From positions 95,774-159,773 of the forward strand of contig NZ_QQAV01000011.1 in the NCBI RefSeq assembly GCF_003350475.1: 64,000 nt of DNA, read 5' to 3'. A model generated the notes under the pieces. That model was not told where the DNA came from. It searched no databases and was given only the letters and a program-made list of their open reading frames with translations. A program made the translations under genes and the position numbers. Positions 34,889 to 45,500 of this stretch are shown here, in pieces (position 1 is the first letter of the stretch; every line of letters begins with the position of its first letter). Source of the DNA: Pseudacidovorax intermedius. Lineage in GTDB: Bacteria > Pseudomonadota > Gammaproteobacteria > Burkholderiales > Burkholderiaceae_C.

Positions 34889-35587
34889 TCAGTCGTCGTC
34901 GCCGCCGGCAGTGCCCGGCGCGCGCTCTTCCAGCACATAGCCCATGCCGCGCACCGTGTGCAGCAGCGCTTGGGCGAAGGGCAGGTCGATCTTGCCGCGC
35001 AGGCGCTTGATGGCCACCTCGACCACATTGGTGTTGCTGTCGAAGTTCATGTCCCACACCTGCTCGGCGATGGCGGTCTTGGACAGGATGTCGCCCTGGC
35101 GGCGGGCCAGCAGGGTGAGCAGTGCGAATTCCTTGGCCGTGAGGTCGATGCGCTGACCGGCGCGCAGGGCGCGGCGGCTGATCAGGTCGATCTGCAGATC
35201 GCCCACGCGCAGCAGCGTGGGCTCCTGCGCGCGGCCGCGGCGCGTGAGCGCCTGCAGCCGGGCCTGCAGCTCGATGAACGAGAAGGGCTTGACGAGGTAG
35301 TCGTCCGCGCCGCCCTGCAGGCCCCGCACCCGGTCTTCCACGCCGTCGCGGGCGGTGAGCATGATGACGGGCGTGCCCTTGACGGCACGCAGCGAGCGCA
35401 GCACCTCGAAGCCGTCCAGGCCCGGGAGCATGGCGTCAAGCACGATGACGTCGAAGTCGTGGTGCAGCGCCAGGTGCTGGCCGTCGATGCCGTCGTAGGC
35501 GACGTCCACCGTGCAGCCCTGCTCGGTCAGGCCCTGGCTGAGGTAGTCGGCCGTCTTGCGCTCGTCCTCGACGATCAGCACGCGCAT
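34889..35587 (-). CDS. OmpR-family response regulator, CusR/CopR type
   Basis: 232 residues (233 if the preceding in-frame ATG at 35590 is used; both stand in ATGATG). Receiver domain with Asp8, phospho-acceptor Asp51 in [13 protein letters not shown] and the switch Lys in YLVKPFSF; the C-terminal winged helix has [35 protein letters not shown] and [14 protein letters not shown], close to CusR/CopR. The start overlaps the stop of the RND gene. It most likely binds the TGACAA-N2-CTGTCA box at the head of the operon, making an autoregulatory loop. Confidence 0.94.
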   Translation of the reverse strand: MRVLIVEDERKTADYLSQGLTEQGCTVDVAYDGIDGQHLALHHDFDVIVLDAMLPGLDGFEVLRSLRAVKGTPVIMLTARDGVEDRVRGLQGGADDYLVKPFSFIELQARLQALTRRGRAQEPTLLRVGDLQIDLISRRALRAGQRIDLTAKEFALLTLLARRQGDILSKTAIAEQVWDMNFDSNTNVVEVAIKRLRGKIDLPFAQALLHTVRGMGYVLEERAPGTAGGDDD

Positions 35588-38500
35588 CATGACCCGGCGG
35601 CCTCCAGCCGCGGCGTCGCGGTACGGGCGGCGCGCGCGGCCTTGCGGCGCACGTACCAGTGGTGGGCGCGGTCGAGGTAGAGGTAGACCACCGGCGTGGT
35701 GAAGAGCGTGAGCACCTGCGACAGCAGCAGTCCGCCCACCATCGCATAACCCAGCGGCCGGCGCAGCTCGGAGCCGGCGCCATGGCCCAGCATCAGCGGC
35801 AGGCCGGAGAGCAGGGCGCACATGGTGGTCATCATGATGGGGCGGAAGCGCAGCACGCAGGCCTCGAAGATGGCGTCGCGCGGACTCATGCCGCGGTCGC
35901 GCTCGGCATGCAGGGCGAAGTCCACCATCATGATGCCGTTCTTCTTGACGATGCCGATGAGCAGGATGATGCCGATGAGTGCGATCACGCTCAGATCGTA
36001 GCCGCCCGCCATCAGGATCAGCAGCGCCCCGACGCCGGCCGAGGGCAGGGTGGAAAGGATGGTGAGCGGATGGATATAGCTCTCGTACAGCAGACCCAGC
36101 ACGATGTACACCGCGATCAGCGCCGCCAGGATCAGGTAGGGCTGGGTGCGCAGCGACGCGCTGAAGGCCTGCGCCGTGCCCTGGAAGCTACCGGTGAGCG
36201 TGGGCGGCACGCCCATCTCGGCCTGCGCCTGCTGGATCTGCTGCACCGCCTGGCCCAGCGCGAAGCCGGGCTTGAGGTTGAAGGAGATGGTCGCCGCCGG
36301 GAACTGGCCCTGGTGGTTCACGGCCAGGTAGCTGGTGCGCGTCGTGTCCACCTTCACGAAGGTGGACAGCGGAATCTGCTGGCCGTTGATGGGCGAGGTG
36401 ATGAACAGCCGGTCGAACAGGCTCGGGTCCTGCTGCAACGCGGGCGTCACCTCCAGCACCACGTTGTAGCTGTTGAGCTGGGTGAAGTACTGCGCCACCT
36501 GCCGCTGGCCGATGGCGTCGTACAGCGTGGCGTCGATCAGTGCCGGCGTGATGCCGTAGCTGGAGGCGCGCTGCCGGTCGATGGTCAGGCTGGCCATGGG
36601 CGCGGCGTTCTGCTGGTCGGAGCTCACGTCGGTCAGGGCCGGCAGCTGCTGCAGCCGCTGGGTGATGCGCTGCGTCCAGGTGTCGAGCTCGCCCAGGTCG
36701 GTGTCGGTCAGCGTGTACTGGTACTGCGTGCGTGCCAGCCGTCCGCCCACGTTGATGTCCTGCCCCGCCTGCATGTAGAGCGTGATGCCGGGCACACGGG
36801 CCAGCTTGGGCCGCAGGCGGCCGATGATCTCGTCGGCCGTCTCGGTGCGGCCGTCTTCCTTGGGCTTGAGGCCGATGAAGAAGTTGCCCGAGTTGAAGGT
36901 GCTGGCGCCGGCCTGCAGGCCGAAGGCGGTGACGTCCGGGTCCTGCCGCACGATGTCGGCCAGGGCCAGCATGCGCCCGTGCATGGCCTCGGACGACGAG
37001 TCCTGCCCCGCCACCGCGGTGCCGAAGATGTAGCCCGTGTCCTGCTGCGGGAAGAAGCCCTTGGGGATCACGACGAACAGCGCCACCGTGGCGGCCACCG
37101 TCGCGATGAAGCTCATCAGCGTGATGAAGGGATGGCGCAACACCACTTCCAGCGCACGGCGGTAGCCGCCGATCATGGCCTCGAAGCCGCGCTCGAACAG
37201 GTCGAAGAGCTTGCCGTGCTTGGGCGCCGCGTGGGCGCCGTCGCCATGCGGGTTCTTCAGGAACCTGGCGCACAGCATGGGCGTGAGCGTGAGCGAGACC
37301 ACCACCGACACGGCAATGGTCAGCGTCACCGTCACCGCGAACTCGCGGAACAGCCGGCCCACGATGCCGCCCATCAGCAGCAGCGGAATGGACACCGCCA
37401 CCAGCGAGACCGAGATCGACACGATGGTGAAGCCGATCTCCTGCGCGCCCTGCAGCGCCGCCTGCATCGGCGGCATGCCGTCCTCGATGTGGCGGTAGAT
37501 GTTCTCCAGCATCACGATGGCGTCGTCCACCACGAAGCCCACCGCGATGGTCAGCGCCATGAGCGAGAGGTTGTCCAGTGAATAGCCCAGCACGTACATG
37601 ACGGCGGCCGTGCCCAGCAGGGCCAGCGGCACGGTCACGCTGGGGATCAGCGTGACGGTCAGGCTGCGCAGGAAGACGAAGATCACCGCCACCACCAACG
37701 CCACCGACAGCACGAGGGTGAACTCCACGTCCTTGACCGAGGCGCGGATGGTCTGCGTGCGGTCGATGATGGTGCTCACCGTCACGCTGGGCGGGATGGA
37801 GGCTTTGAGCTTGGGCAGCGCCGCGAAGATGCGGTCCACGGTGTCGATCACGTTGGCGCCCGGCATCTTGGTGATGGCCAGAGAGATCGCCTGGCCCGGC
37901 TCGATGTGGCTGCCCTCGGGCTCGGCCTTGCCCGGGAAGGCCCACGCGGCGATCTTGGCGTTCTCGGGCCCGTCCACGGCCACGCCCACGTCGCGCACGC
38001 GGATGGGGGCGCCATTGCGGTAGGCCAGCACCATGTCGTTCCACGGCGCGGCCTTGAGCAGCTGGTCGTTGGTGTAGACGTTCATGGCCTGGGAAGCGCC
38101 GTCCAGCGTGCCGGTGGGTGCGCTCACCGTGGTGTTGGCGATCACGCCGCGGATGTCCTCCAGGCTCAGGCCCAGGCCGCGGATCTTGGCCGGGTCGACC
38201 TGGATGCGCACGGCCGGCTTCTGCTGGCCGAATACGTTGACCAGGCCCACGCCCTCGATGCGCGAGATTTGCTGCGCCAGGATGTTCTCGGCATAGTCGT
38301 CCACCTGCGTCATCGGCAGCACCTGCGACTGCACCGCCAGGATCAGCACCGGCGCATCGGCCGGGTTGATCTTGCGGAAGCTCGGCGGGCTGGGCAGGTT
38401 CTTGGGCAACTGGCCCGTGGCCGAGTTGATGGCGGTCTGCACGTCCAGCGCGGCGCCGTCGATGTTGCGGTCCAGGTCGAACTGCAGCGTGATCTGCGTC

Positions 38501-38763
38501 AGGCCCAGCGAGCTGGTCGAGGTCATCTGCGACAGGCCGGGGATCAGCGAGAACTGCCGCTCCAGCGGCTGCGCCACGTTCGAGGCCATGGTCTCGGGGC
38601 TGGCGCCCGGCAGTCGGCCGGTGACCTGCAGCGTGGGGAAGTCCACCTGCGGCAGCGGCGCCACCGGCAGCATCGGCCAGGCCACCAGGCCGATCAGCAG
38701 CAGCGCCACGGCCAGCAGCGAGGTGCCGATGGGCCGGCGGATGAAGGCGGCGGAGATGCTCAC
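35587..38763 (-). CDS. RND multidrug efflux permease, HAE1 family (MdtB/MdtC-like)
   Basis: 1058-residue inner-membrane proton-driven pump with 12 helices and two large periplasmic loops. N-terminus [45 protein letters not shown] is typical of MdtBC. The proton-relay pair Asp413-Asp414 is in [21 protein letters not shown]. The C-terminal half has the matching repeat [20 protein letters not shown]. The wording is of the multidrug (HAE1) rather than the heavy-metal (HME, CzcA/CusA) group, although its regulators are of the CusRS type. Overlaps the adaptor gene by 4 bases (38760-38763) and the regulator gene by 1-4 bases. Confidence 0.95.
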   Translation of the reverse strand: MSISAAFIRRPIGTSLLAVALLLIGLVAWPMLPVAPLPQVDFPTLQVTGRLPGASPETMASNVAQPLERQFSLIPGLSQMTSTSSLGLTQITLQFDLDRNIDGAALDVQTAINSATGQLPKNLPSPPSFRKINPADAPVLILAVQSQVLPMTQVDDYAENILAQQISRIEGVGLVNVFGQQKPAVRIQVDPAKIRGLGLSLEDIRGVIANTTVSAPTGTLDGASQAMNVYTNDQLLKAAPWNDMVLAYRNGAPIRVRDVGVAVDGPENAKIAAWAFPGKAEPEGSHIEPGQAISLAITKMPGANVIDTVDRIFAALPKLKASIPPSVTVSTIIDRTQTIRASVKDVEFTLVLSVALVVAVIFVFLRSLTVTLIPSVTVPLALLGTAAVMYVLGYSLDNLSLMALTIAVGFVVDDAIVMLENIYRHIEDGMPPMQAALQGAQEIGFTIVSISVSLVAVSIPLLLMGGIVGRLFREFAVTVTLTIAVSVVVSLTLTPMLCARFLKNPHGDGAHAAPKHGKLFDLFERGFEAMIGGYRRALEVVLRHPFITLMSFIATVAATVALFVVIPKGFFPQQDTGYIFGTAVAGQDSSSEAMHGRMLALADIVRQDPDVTAFGLQAGASTFNSGNFFIGLKPKEDGRTETADEIIGRLRPKLARVPGITLYMQAGQDINVGGRLARTQYQYTLTDTDLGELDTWTQRITQRLQQLPALTDVSSDQQNAAPMASLTIDRQRASSYGITPALIDATLYDAIGQRQVAQYFTQLNSYNVVLEVTPALQQDPSLFDRLFITSPINGQQIPLSTFVKVDTTRTSYLAVNHQGQFPAATISFNLKPGFALGQAVQQIQQAQAEMGVPPTLTGSFQGTAQAFSASLRTQPYLILAALIAVYIVLGLLYESYIHPLTILSTLPSAGVGALLILMAGGYDLSVIALIGIILLIGIVKKNGIMMVDFALHAERDRGMSPRDAIFEACVLRFRPIMMTTMCALLSGLPLMLGHGAGSELRRPLGYAMVGGLLLSQVLTLFTTPVVYLYLDRAHHWYVRRKAARAARTATPRLEAAGS

Positions 38764-40007
38764 GAGCCGGCTCCCTGGCCGCCCTTGGCGGTCTCGGCGG
38801 CCTTGGCACCGGCCGGTTTGTCGGCGCCGGGGGCAGCGCCCTTGGCGTCGCCGCCTTCCTTGGCCTCGCGTACCGCGGTGCCGGGGGCCAGGCGGAACTG
38901 GCCGTCCGTCACCACGCGGTCACCGGCATTCAGGCCCTTGGTCACGACGGCCGTGTTGCCTTCGCTGCTGCCCACCTCGATGGCTTGCACGCGTGCCTTG
39001 CTGTCGGAATCGACCACGTAGCTGAACAGGCCGTTGGGCCCGCGCTGCACGGCGGCGACCGGCACGGTCAGCGCATTGCGCTGCTGGCCCAGCACCAGCC
39101 GGGCGTCCACCGACTGCCCGGGCCACAGCTTGTGGTCGGGGTTGGCGAAGCGGCCCTTCATGGCGATGGTGCCGGTGGTGACGTCGATCTGGTTGTTCAG
39201 CAGCGTCAGCTCGCCGGCGGCCAGCACCTCGTGCGTGGTGCGGTCGATGGCCTGCACCTGCAGCGGCGCCGGTCCGTGCAGGGCCGTGTTGATGGCCTGG
39301 AAGGCGCTTTCGGGCAGGGTGAACTGCACGGCGATGGGATCGATCTGGTTGATGACCAGCAGGCCGGCCGCGTCGGTGGCGTGGACGATGTTGCCGGGGT
39401 CGACCAACCGGGCGCCGATGCGACCCGACAGCGGCGCGGCGAGCGTCGCGTAGCTCAGCTGCACCTGCGCGGCGGAGACGGCGGCGGTGTCGCTCTGCAC
39501 GGTGGCGGTGAGCTGGCGCACCAGGGCGGCCTGGGTGTCCAGCTGCTGGCGCGTGGCGGCGTCCTGCTGCTGCAGCTCGGTGTAGCGCTGCAGGTCGGCG
39601 CGGGCATTGGTCAGCTGCGCGTTGTCGCGCGCCAGCGTGCCCTGGGCCTGGGCCAGGGCCGCCTGCAGCGCGCGGGCGTCCAGACGGGCCAGCACCTGGC
39701 CGGCCTTCACGTCCTGGCCTTCCTTGAAGTTGACGGCCTCCAACTGGCCGTCCACCCGGGTGCGGACGGTGACCGAGGCCATGGGCAGCACGCTGCCCAT
39801 GCCGGTCATGGCCAGGGGCACGTCCTTGCGCTGAACCGTGGCCACGCGCACCGGCACGGCGGGCGGCGCCTTGGCGGGCTCGGCGGCATGCGCGTCGCGG
39901 TGCAGTCCGGGATGCCAGGCGGCGATCAGCAGGGCGACGGTGGCGACCGCCGCGCCGGCCGTGCGGCCGCGGCGGGAGACGAGGGGAGTGCGATGGGGCA
40001 GGGACAT
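38760..40007 (-). CDS. RND efflux periplasmic adaptor (membrane fusion protein, MdtA-like)
   Basis: 415 residues, the same length as E. coli MdtA. An N-terminal hydrophobic anchor (19-33, AAVATVALLIAAW) is followed by the barrel-sandwich hybrid (VTVRTRVDGQLEAVNFKEGQDVKAGQVLARLD), a coiled-coil hairpin (about 105-170) rich in Ala/Gln/Leu, the second lipoyl-like half (LSYATLAAPLSGRIGARLVDPGNIV) and beta-barrel domains. The C-terminal 45 residues are Ala/Gly/Lys-rich and probably unstructured. It bridges the RND pump and the outer-membrane channel, whose genes flank it. Confidence 0.94.
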   Translation of the reverse strand: MSLPHRTPLVSRRGRTAGAAVATVALLIAAWHPGLHRDAHAAEPAKAPPAVPVRVATVQRKDVPLAMTGMGSVLPMASVTVRTRVDGQLEAVNFKEGQDVKAGQVLARLDARALQAALAQAQGTLARDNAQLTNARADLQRYTELQQQDAATRQQLDTQAALVRQLTATVQSDTAAVSAAQVQLSYATLAAPLSGRIGARLVDPGNIVHATDAAGLLVINQIDPIAVQFTLPESAFQAINTALHGPAPLQVQAIDRTTHEVLAAGELTLLNNQIDVTTGTIAMKGRFANPDHKLWPGQSVDARLVLGQQRNALTVPVAAVQRGPNGLFSYVVDSDSKARVQAIEVGSSEGNTAVVTKGLNAGDRVVTDGQFRLAPGTAVREAKEGGDAKGAAPGADKPAGAKAAETAKGGQGAGS

Positions 40008-40028
40008 GGCGTTCGACGGAAAGACGGA

Positions 40029-41639
40029 TCAGCGCGTGGCGGGCCTGGCGGAGGCAGCGATTTCGGCGGAGGGGGCGGACGCCGCCGTGGGCGTCGCCGC
40101 AGGCGCGGTGGCGGGCGTGGCGTCGGCCGCGTCGCTGGCGTGGGGGATGGCGGGCAACTGGCCCGTACCCCAACCGCCGCCCAGCGCCTTGACCAACGCG
40201 ACGCTGGCCGCGTACTGCCGGCCTTCCAGCTGCAGCGCGCTGCGCTCGGCTGTCAGCGCCAGTGCCTGGGTGGTGACGACGGTGGTGTAGTTGGCGGTGC
40301 CGGCGCGGTACTGGCTCAGCACCACACGCAGGGAGTCGCGGGCGGCCTTCACTGCGCGGTTCTGGGCCTCGCGCTCGTGGGCCAGTTCGCGCAGGGCGGC
40401 CAGGTTGTCCTCCACGTCCTGGAAGGCGGCCAGCACCGTCTGGCGGTAGCCGGCGGCCGCACCGTCGAAGGCGGCGCGGGCCTGCGCCACCTTGGCGCTG
40501 CGGGCGCCGCCGTCGTAGATCGACGCCGCGAGCGCGAAGCCCAGGGCCCACACCTTGTCCGGCGTGCGGGCCCAGGCCGTGAGGCCGGCGCCCGAGAAGC
40601 CCCCGCTCGCGCTGAGCGTGAAGTCGGGGTAGTAGGCGGCCGTCGCCACGCCGATCTGCGCATTGGCGGCCGCCACGCGGCGCTCGGCGCCCGCGATGTC
40701 GGGCCGGCGTTCCAGCAGCTGCGAGGGCAGGCCGGGCGGCATCACCGGCAGGGCGAGGGGCGAGGACGCCTCTTCGGTCAGCGGCGGCAGCGAGAACTCG
40801 CCGGGTGTCCTGCCCAGCAGCACGGCCAGGGCGTGCTCCAGCTGGCGGCGGGTCAGGTCGATGTCGATGGCCTGGGCCTCGGCCGAGGCCAGGTTGCTTT
40901 CGGCCAGCGCCACGTCCGAGCGCAACGCGGTGCCGGCGCGGTACTGCGCCTGCGCCAGCCGCAGCGAATCGCGGTAGCCCGCCACGGTGCGGGCGTAGAG
41001 CGCCTTCTGGCGGTCGTCCAGGCGCAGCTGGATGTAGTCGTTGACCACGGCCGCCTGCAGCGTGAGCCGGGCCGCGGCCAGGTCGGCGGCGCTGGCCTGG
41101 GCGCTGTCGGCCGCCGCTTCGGCGCCACGGCTCACCTTGCCGAAGAAGTCCGGCTCCCAGGCCGCCTGCAGCGACCAGGCATGGGTGTCGCCCAGCACCG
41201 AGGTGCCGTTGCTCTTGCTGCGCCCGCGCCCGCCCGAGGCGCTCGCGCCCACGGTCGGGAAGAAGCCGGCCGAGGCGCCATCGACCAGCGCCTGGGCCTG
41301 GCGGTAGGTGGCCGAGGCCTGGGCCAGCGTGGGGCTGGCCGTCATGGCCTGGGCGACCAGTGCGTCCAACTGCGGATCGCCGAACTGGCTCCACCATGGC
41401 GAGTCGGCATCGGCCGCCTTCGGCGCCGCGGGGCGCCAGGGGCCGTCTTCCTTGAAGGCGCCGTGGCTGGCGCCACTGGGCACGGGCGGCGGCTGGTAGT
41501 CGGGACCGACGGCGCAGCCCGCCATCAGCAGGGCGGCGCACAGGGCGGTCAGCGGGAGCTTGGGCGAGCGCCGCCGTTCAAGGGCAGGGCGCCCGCAGCG
41601 CGGGAAGCGGTCTTGGTCGAAGGAAGGCATGGGCAGCAT
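40029..41639 (-). CDS. Outer-membrane efflux lipoprotein (NodT/OprM family)
   Basis: 536 residues. A signal peptide ends in the lipobox LLMAGC, giving an acylated Cys at about residue 39, followed by AVGPDYQPPPVP, the classical NodT/OprM start. Two TolC-type repeats follow: PWWSQFGDPQLDALVAQAMTASPTLAQA, the double copy of YRAGTALRSDVALAESNLASAEA and YRAGTANYTTVVTTQALALTAERS, and ERRPDIAGAERRVAAANAQIGVA. ATG 41639 is preferred, with ATG 41630 possible. The C-terminal ~45 residues are Ala/Pro-rich. First gene of the efflux operon, 21 bases before the adaptor, divergent from the DUF3348 gene. Confidence 0.92.
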   Translation of the reverse strand: MLPMPSFDQDRFPRCGRPALERRRSPKLPLTALCAALLMAGCAVGPDYQPPPVPSGASHGAFKEDGPWRPAAPKAADADSPWWSQFGDPQLDALVAQAMTASPTLAQASATYRQAQALVDGASAGFFPTVGASASGGRGRSKSNGTSVLGDTHAWSLQAAWEPDFFGKVSRGAEAAADSAQASAADLAAARLTLQAAVVNDYIQLRLDDRQKALYARTVAGYRDSLRLAQAQYRAGTALRSDVALAESNLASAEAQAIDIDLTRRQLEHALAVLLGRTPGEFSLPPLTEEASSPLALPVMPPGLPSQLLERRPDIAGAERRVAAANAQIGVATAAYYPDFTLSASGGFSGAGLTAWARTPDKVWALGFALAASIYDGGARSAKVAQARAAFDGAAAGYRQTVLAAFQDVEDNLAALRELAHEREAQNRAVKAARDSLRVVLSQYRAGTANYTTVVTTQALALTAERSALQLEGRQYAASVALVKALGGGWGTGQLPAIPHASDAADATPATAPAATPTAASAPSAEIAASARPATR

Positions 41640-41695
41640 GGCAGACACGGCCGCCACTGTGGGCGCCGGGTGCCGACGCCTCGCTGACGGCAAGA

Positions 41696-41709
41696 TGACA
41701 AAGCTGTCA
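41696..41709. promoter_or_regulatory. CusR/CopR-like box in the divergent promoter region of the efflux operon
   Basis: TGACAA-AG-CTGTCA (41696-41709), one mismatch from the TGACAA-N2-TTGTCA core reported for CusR-type copper boxes. It lies 57 bases before the first gene of the efflux operon, which ends with a CusR/CusS-type pair, and 66 bases before the DUF3348 gene on the other strand, so it could influence both. Confidence 0.6.
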
Positions 41710-41775
41710 GGTGGCGCGGCCGGAGCCCGCTGACCCCCGGTGTAGACTGCGCGGTTTTTCGACCCGGCAACCCCC

Positions 41776-42507
41776 ATGGCGCTCACCACCGTGCGCACGG
41801 GCCTGACCGGTGCGGCGCTTGTGCGATTGCTGGCCGGCCTTGCCGGTCCGCGGGCGCAGGTCCGGGATTCCAGAGACGCCTTCGCCGACCGCCTGAGCCA
41901 TTGGCTCGGCTGGACGGATGCCATCTCGCTGTCAGCGGCCCTCGAACGGCCGCTGCCGGCCCCGAGCGCTGCCGGCGCCCCTTCCACCACCGACGATCCC
42001 TGGCTGCAGGAGCAGGCCGAGGTGGAGCGCGTGCGCGCGGTTTTGGCCCATGGCCATGCCAAGGAGGCCGCCGCCGCCGGCCGGTCCACCTTCGAGCAGG
42101 GCATCGGCTTCTCGCCGTACCGGCAGCGCTATCTGGCACGCCAGCAGGCGATGGAGATGGCGATCGGCCTGCTGCGCGAGCGCCTGCGTGCCGTGGTGGC
42201 GGCCCGCTCGCCCGAGCTGGCGCGGCTGGCCGCCGTGGATGCTGTGATGGCCCAGACCCTGGGCCCGCACGAGGACCGGCTCATGGCCGGCGTGCCGCCG
42301 ATGCTCGAGAAGCACTTCCGTCGCCTCGCCGAGGCGCATGGACCCGAGGACGAAAGCTGGCTGGAGCCTTTCCGCCAGGACCTGCACACCGTGCTGCTGG
42401 CCGAACTGGAGCTGCGGATGCAGCCCGCGCTGGCCCTGCTCGAAGCCCTCCGGCCACCGGGCGCCGCCGCGCCGACGGTGGCCACACCAGGAAACAAGGA
42501 CGAATGA
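41776..42507 (+). CDS. DUF3348-family protein
   Basis: 243-residue soluble protein, no signal or membrane segment. The N-terminal ALTTVRTGLTGAALVRLLAGLAG and the FADRLSHWLGWTDAISLSAAL stretch are characteristic of DUF3348. A Pro/Ala linker (about 60-75) leads to an all-helical C-terminal part, including ERVRAVLAHGHAKEAAAAGRSTFEQGIGFSPYRQRYLARQQAMEMAIG. Function unknown. It is the first gene of a four-gene operon whose stops and starts overlap, so it is presumably made in step with the ZorA/ZorB-like membrane proteins. A cytoplasmic partner of the tail of the next protein is one possibility (inference). Confidence 0.88.
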   Translation: MALTTVRTGLTGAALVRLLAGLAGPRAQVRDSRDAFADRLSHWLGWTDAISLSAALERPLPAPSAAGAPSTTDDPWLQEQAEVERVRAVLAHGHAKEAAAAGRSTFEQGIGFSPYRQRYLARQQAMEMAIGLLRERLRAVVAARSPELARLAAVDAVMAQTLGPHEDRLMAGVPPMLEKHFRRLAEAHGPEDESWLEPFRQDLHTVLLAELELRMQPALALLEALRPPGAAAPTVATPGNKDE

Positions 42508-45500
42508 CGAGACTGATTGCCAAGGCCCTCCAAGGGGCGGTGTTCGCGGCCGGACTGGCCGCCGTGCTGTGGGTCGGCGCCGGCTACCTGGGCCGCCAGC
42601 CGCTCGCGCTGGCGGTGATGGTGCTGATCGGTGTGTTCTTTCTGGTGGGCGGCGTGGAGCTGCTGCGCTTCGACCGCGCGACACGCACGCTGGCCCGCGC
42701 GCTCGACAGCCTCGGCAGCGCCCCGGCCGATGCCCGCCATGCCTGGCTGGCCCCGGTCGAACCCGCGCTGCAGGGCGCGGTGCGTCAGCGCATCGAAGGC
42801 GGCCGCGTCGCCTTGCCCGGCCCGGCGCTCGCGCCCTACATCACCGGCCTGCTGGTGCTGCTGGGCATGCTGGGCACCTTCATGGGCATGGTCGTCACGC
42901 TGGACGGCACCGGCGCCGCGCTCACCGGCGCCACCGAGCTGCAGGGCATCCGCGATGCGCTGTCGGCCCCGGTGCGCGGTCTGGGCCTGGCCTTCGGCAC
43001 CTCGGTGGCCGGCGTGGCCGCCTCGGCGGCGCTGGGCCTGATGTCGGCCCTGGCCCGCCGTGAGCGGGTGCAGGTGGGCCAGCAACTGGACGCGGCCATC
43101 GCCGGCCCGCTGCGCGCCTTCTCGGCCACGCACCACCGCGAGGCCTCGCTCAAGCTGATGGAGCAGCAGGCCGGCCTGCTGCCCACCCTGGTCGAGCGGC
43201 TGCAGGCCACCATGGAAGCGCTGGAGCGCCAGCAGCAGGCCCTGAACGAGCGGCTCACCGCCGACCAGGCCCGCTTCCACACCCAGGCCGAGTCGGCCTA
43301 TGCCGCGCTCGCCGCCTCGCTCGAGCGCAGCCTCAAGGAGAGCGTGGCCGAGGGCGCGCGCCTGAGCGGCGCCGCCATCCAGCCCGCCATCGAGGCCACG
43401 CTGGCCGGCCTGGCGCAGGAAAGCGGCCGCCTGCAGTCCGCCATGGCCGAACAGGTGCGCCGACAGCTCGACGGCGTGGCCGAGCGCTTCGGCCAGGCCA
43501 CCACCGAAGTGGCCGGCCTGTGGCGCAGCGCCCTGGCCGAACAGCAGGCGGCGCAGGCCGCCGGCAGCCGCGCCTTCGACGAGGCGCTGGCCCGTTTCAC
43601 CGGCCATGCCCAGCAGCGCGATGCGGCTCTGGACGAGGCGCTGACCCGCTTTACCCAGCACACGCAGCAGCACAGCCTGGCGCTGGCCGACGATCTGGCG
43701 GCCCGGCTGGACCGCCAGTCCGAAACCCTGGGCCAGCGCTGGGCGGAGGCCCTGTCCCAGCAGGCCGCCGGTGCCGAACAGATGGCCATGCGCCACGAGG
43801 CCGCGCTGCAGCGCGCCGCCGAAGGCTTCGCCAGCCAGGCTGTCGCCCTGCACGAAGGCGTCGCTGCTGCCCATACCGAACTCCAAAGCCGCATGGCCGC
43901 CCACGACGACACCCGCCTGGCTGCCTGGACCGGCGCGCTGCGCAGCCTCGCCGAGGAACTGCGCCAGCAGTGGCAGCAGGCCGGCGCCCAGGCCACCGGC
44001 GAATGGCAATCCGTCGGCGAGACCCTGTCGCGCAGCGTGCGCGACATCACCGCCGGTGCCGAGGCCCAGGCCCAGCGCCTGCTGGCCGACCTGGACCGCC
44101 GCGCCGCCGCCGACGAAAGCCGCCTGGCCGACTGGCGCGCCGCGCTCGAAACCACCGCCACCGCCCTGCGCGAGGAATGGCGCGCCGCCGGTGCCGAATC
44201 CGCCGGCCAGTGGCAGCAACTGGGCGATGCCCTGCGCCACACCGCCGCCGAGGTGGGCGGCCATGCCGAAGAACAGGCCCGCCGTACCCTGGCCGAGATG
44301 GAGCGCCGCGCCGCCCTGGACGACGGCCGCCTCCAGCAATGGACGGCCGCCCTGGAGACCATGGCCGCCAACCTGCGCGAGCAATGGCAGCAGACCGGCA
44401 GCGCCGCGGCCGACCAGTGGCTGCAGGCCGGCCGGGCCGCCTCCGCCGAGCTGGAGCGCGCCAGCGGTCAGATCGCCGCTCAGCTCGAACGCGCCAGCAC
44501 CGGCGCCGCCGAGGCCCTGGCCCTGGCCAGCAGCCAGGCCGCGGGTCAGCTGCAGCAGGCGACCGGCCAAGTTGCCGACGGCCTGCAGCGCGCCACCGGC
44601 GAGGCCGTGGGGCAGTGGCAGCAGGTGGGCGAGCAGTTGCGCCAGGCTGCCATCGACATCGGCAGCACGGCCCAGGCCCAGGCCGAGCGCACGCTGGCGC
44701 AGATCGAGCAGCGCGCCTCGCAGGAGGCCGAGCGCCAGGTCGCCTGGACCGGCGCGCTGGAAGCCACCGTCGCCACCCTGCGCACGCAGTGGGAAGCCGC
44801 CGGCGAGCAGGCCACCCGCCAGTTGCGCGAGGCCGGCGCCGCCCTGGCCCGTACCGCCACCGACATGAGCACCCAGATGGAGGCGCAGGCCCAGCGCACC
44901 CTGGCCGAGATCGGCCAGCTGGTGCAGGCCGCCGCCGAGGCACCACGCGCCGCGGCCGAGGTGATGGGCGAGCTGCGCGAGCGCATCAGCGACAGCATGG
45001 CCCGCGACCAGGCCACGCTGGAGGAACGCGAGCGCCTGATGCAGACCCTGGGCACGCTGCTGGAGGCGCTCAACCGCCAGGCCACCGAGCAGCGCGGCGC
45101 CATCGACGCGCTGGTGGACACCACCACCGGCCTGATGGAGCGTGCCAGCGGCCGCTTCGGCGAGACGCTGCAGGCGCAGGTGGAGCGCTTCGGCCAGGCG
45201 CTGGACGCCCAGGCCGCCCGACTGGACGAGGCCGGCACGCAGCTGGGCGCCAGCGCGGTCGAAGTGGCCAGCCTGGGCGAAGCCTTCGGCGGTGCGGTGC
45301 AGCTCTTCGGCCAGGCCAACGGCGAGCTGCTGACGCAGCTCAAGGGCATCGAGACGGCGCTGACCAAGTCCCTGGCCCGCAGCGACGAGCAGCTGGACTA
45401 CTACGTGGCCCAGGCCCGCGAGGTGATCGAGCTGAGCATCGGCGCGCAGAAACAGATCATCGACGACCTGCAGCACCTGGCCGCCCAGCGCGGGGTGGAT

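Noticed and set aside
35587..38763. Heavy-metal (CzcA/CusA) assignment for the RND pump
   Set aside because: The N-terminus and the double-Asp helix follow the multidrug HAE1/MdtBC group; only the regulators look metal-type.
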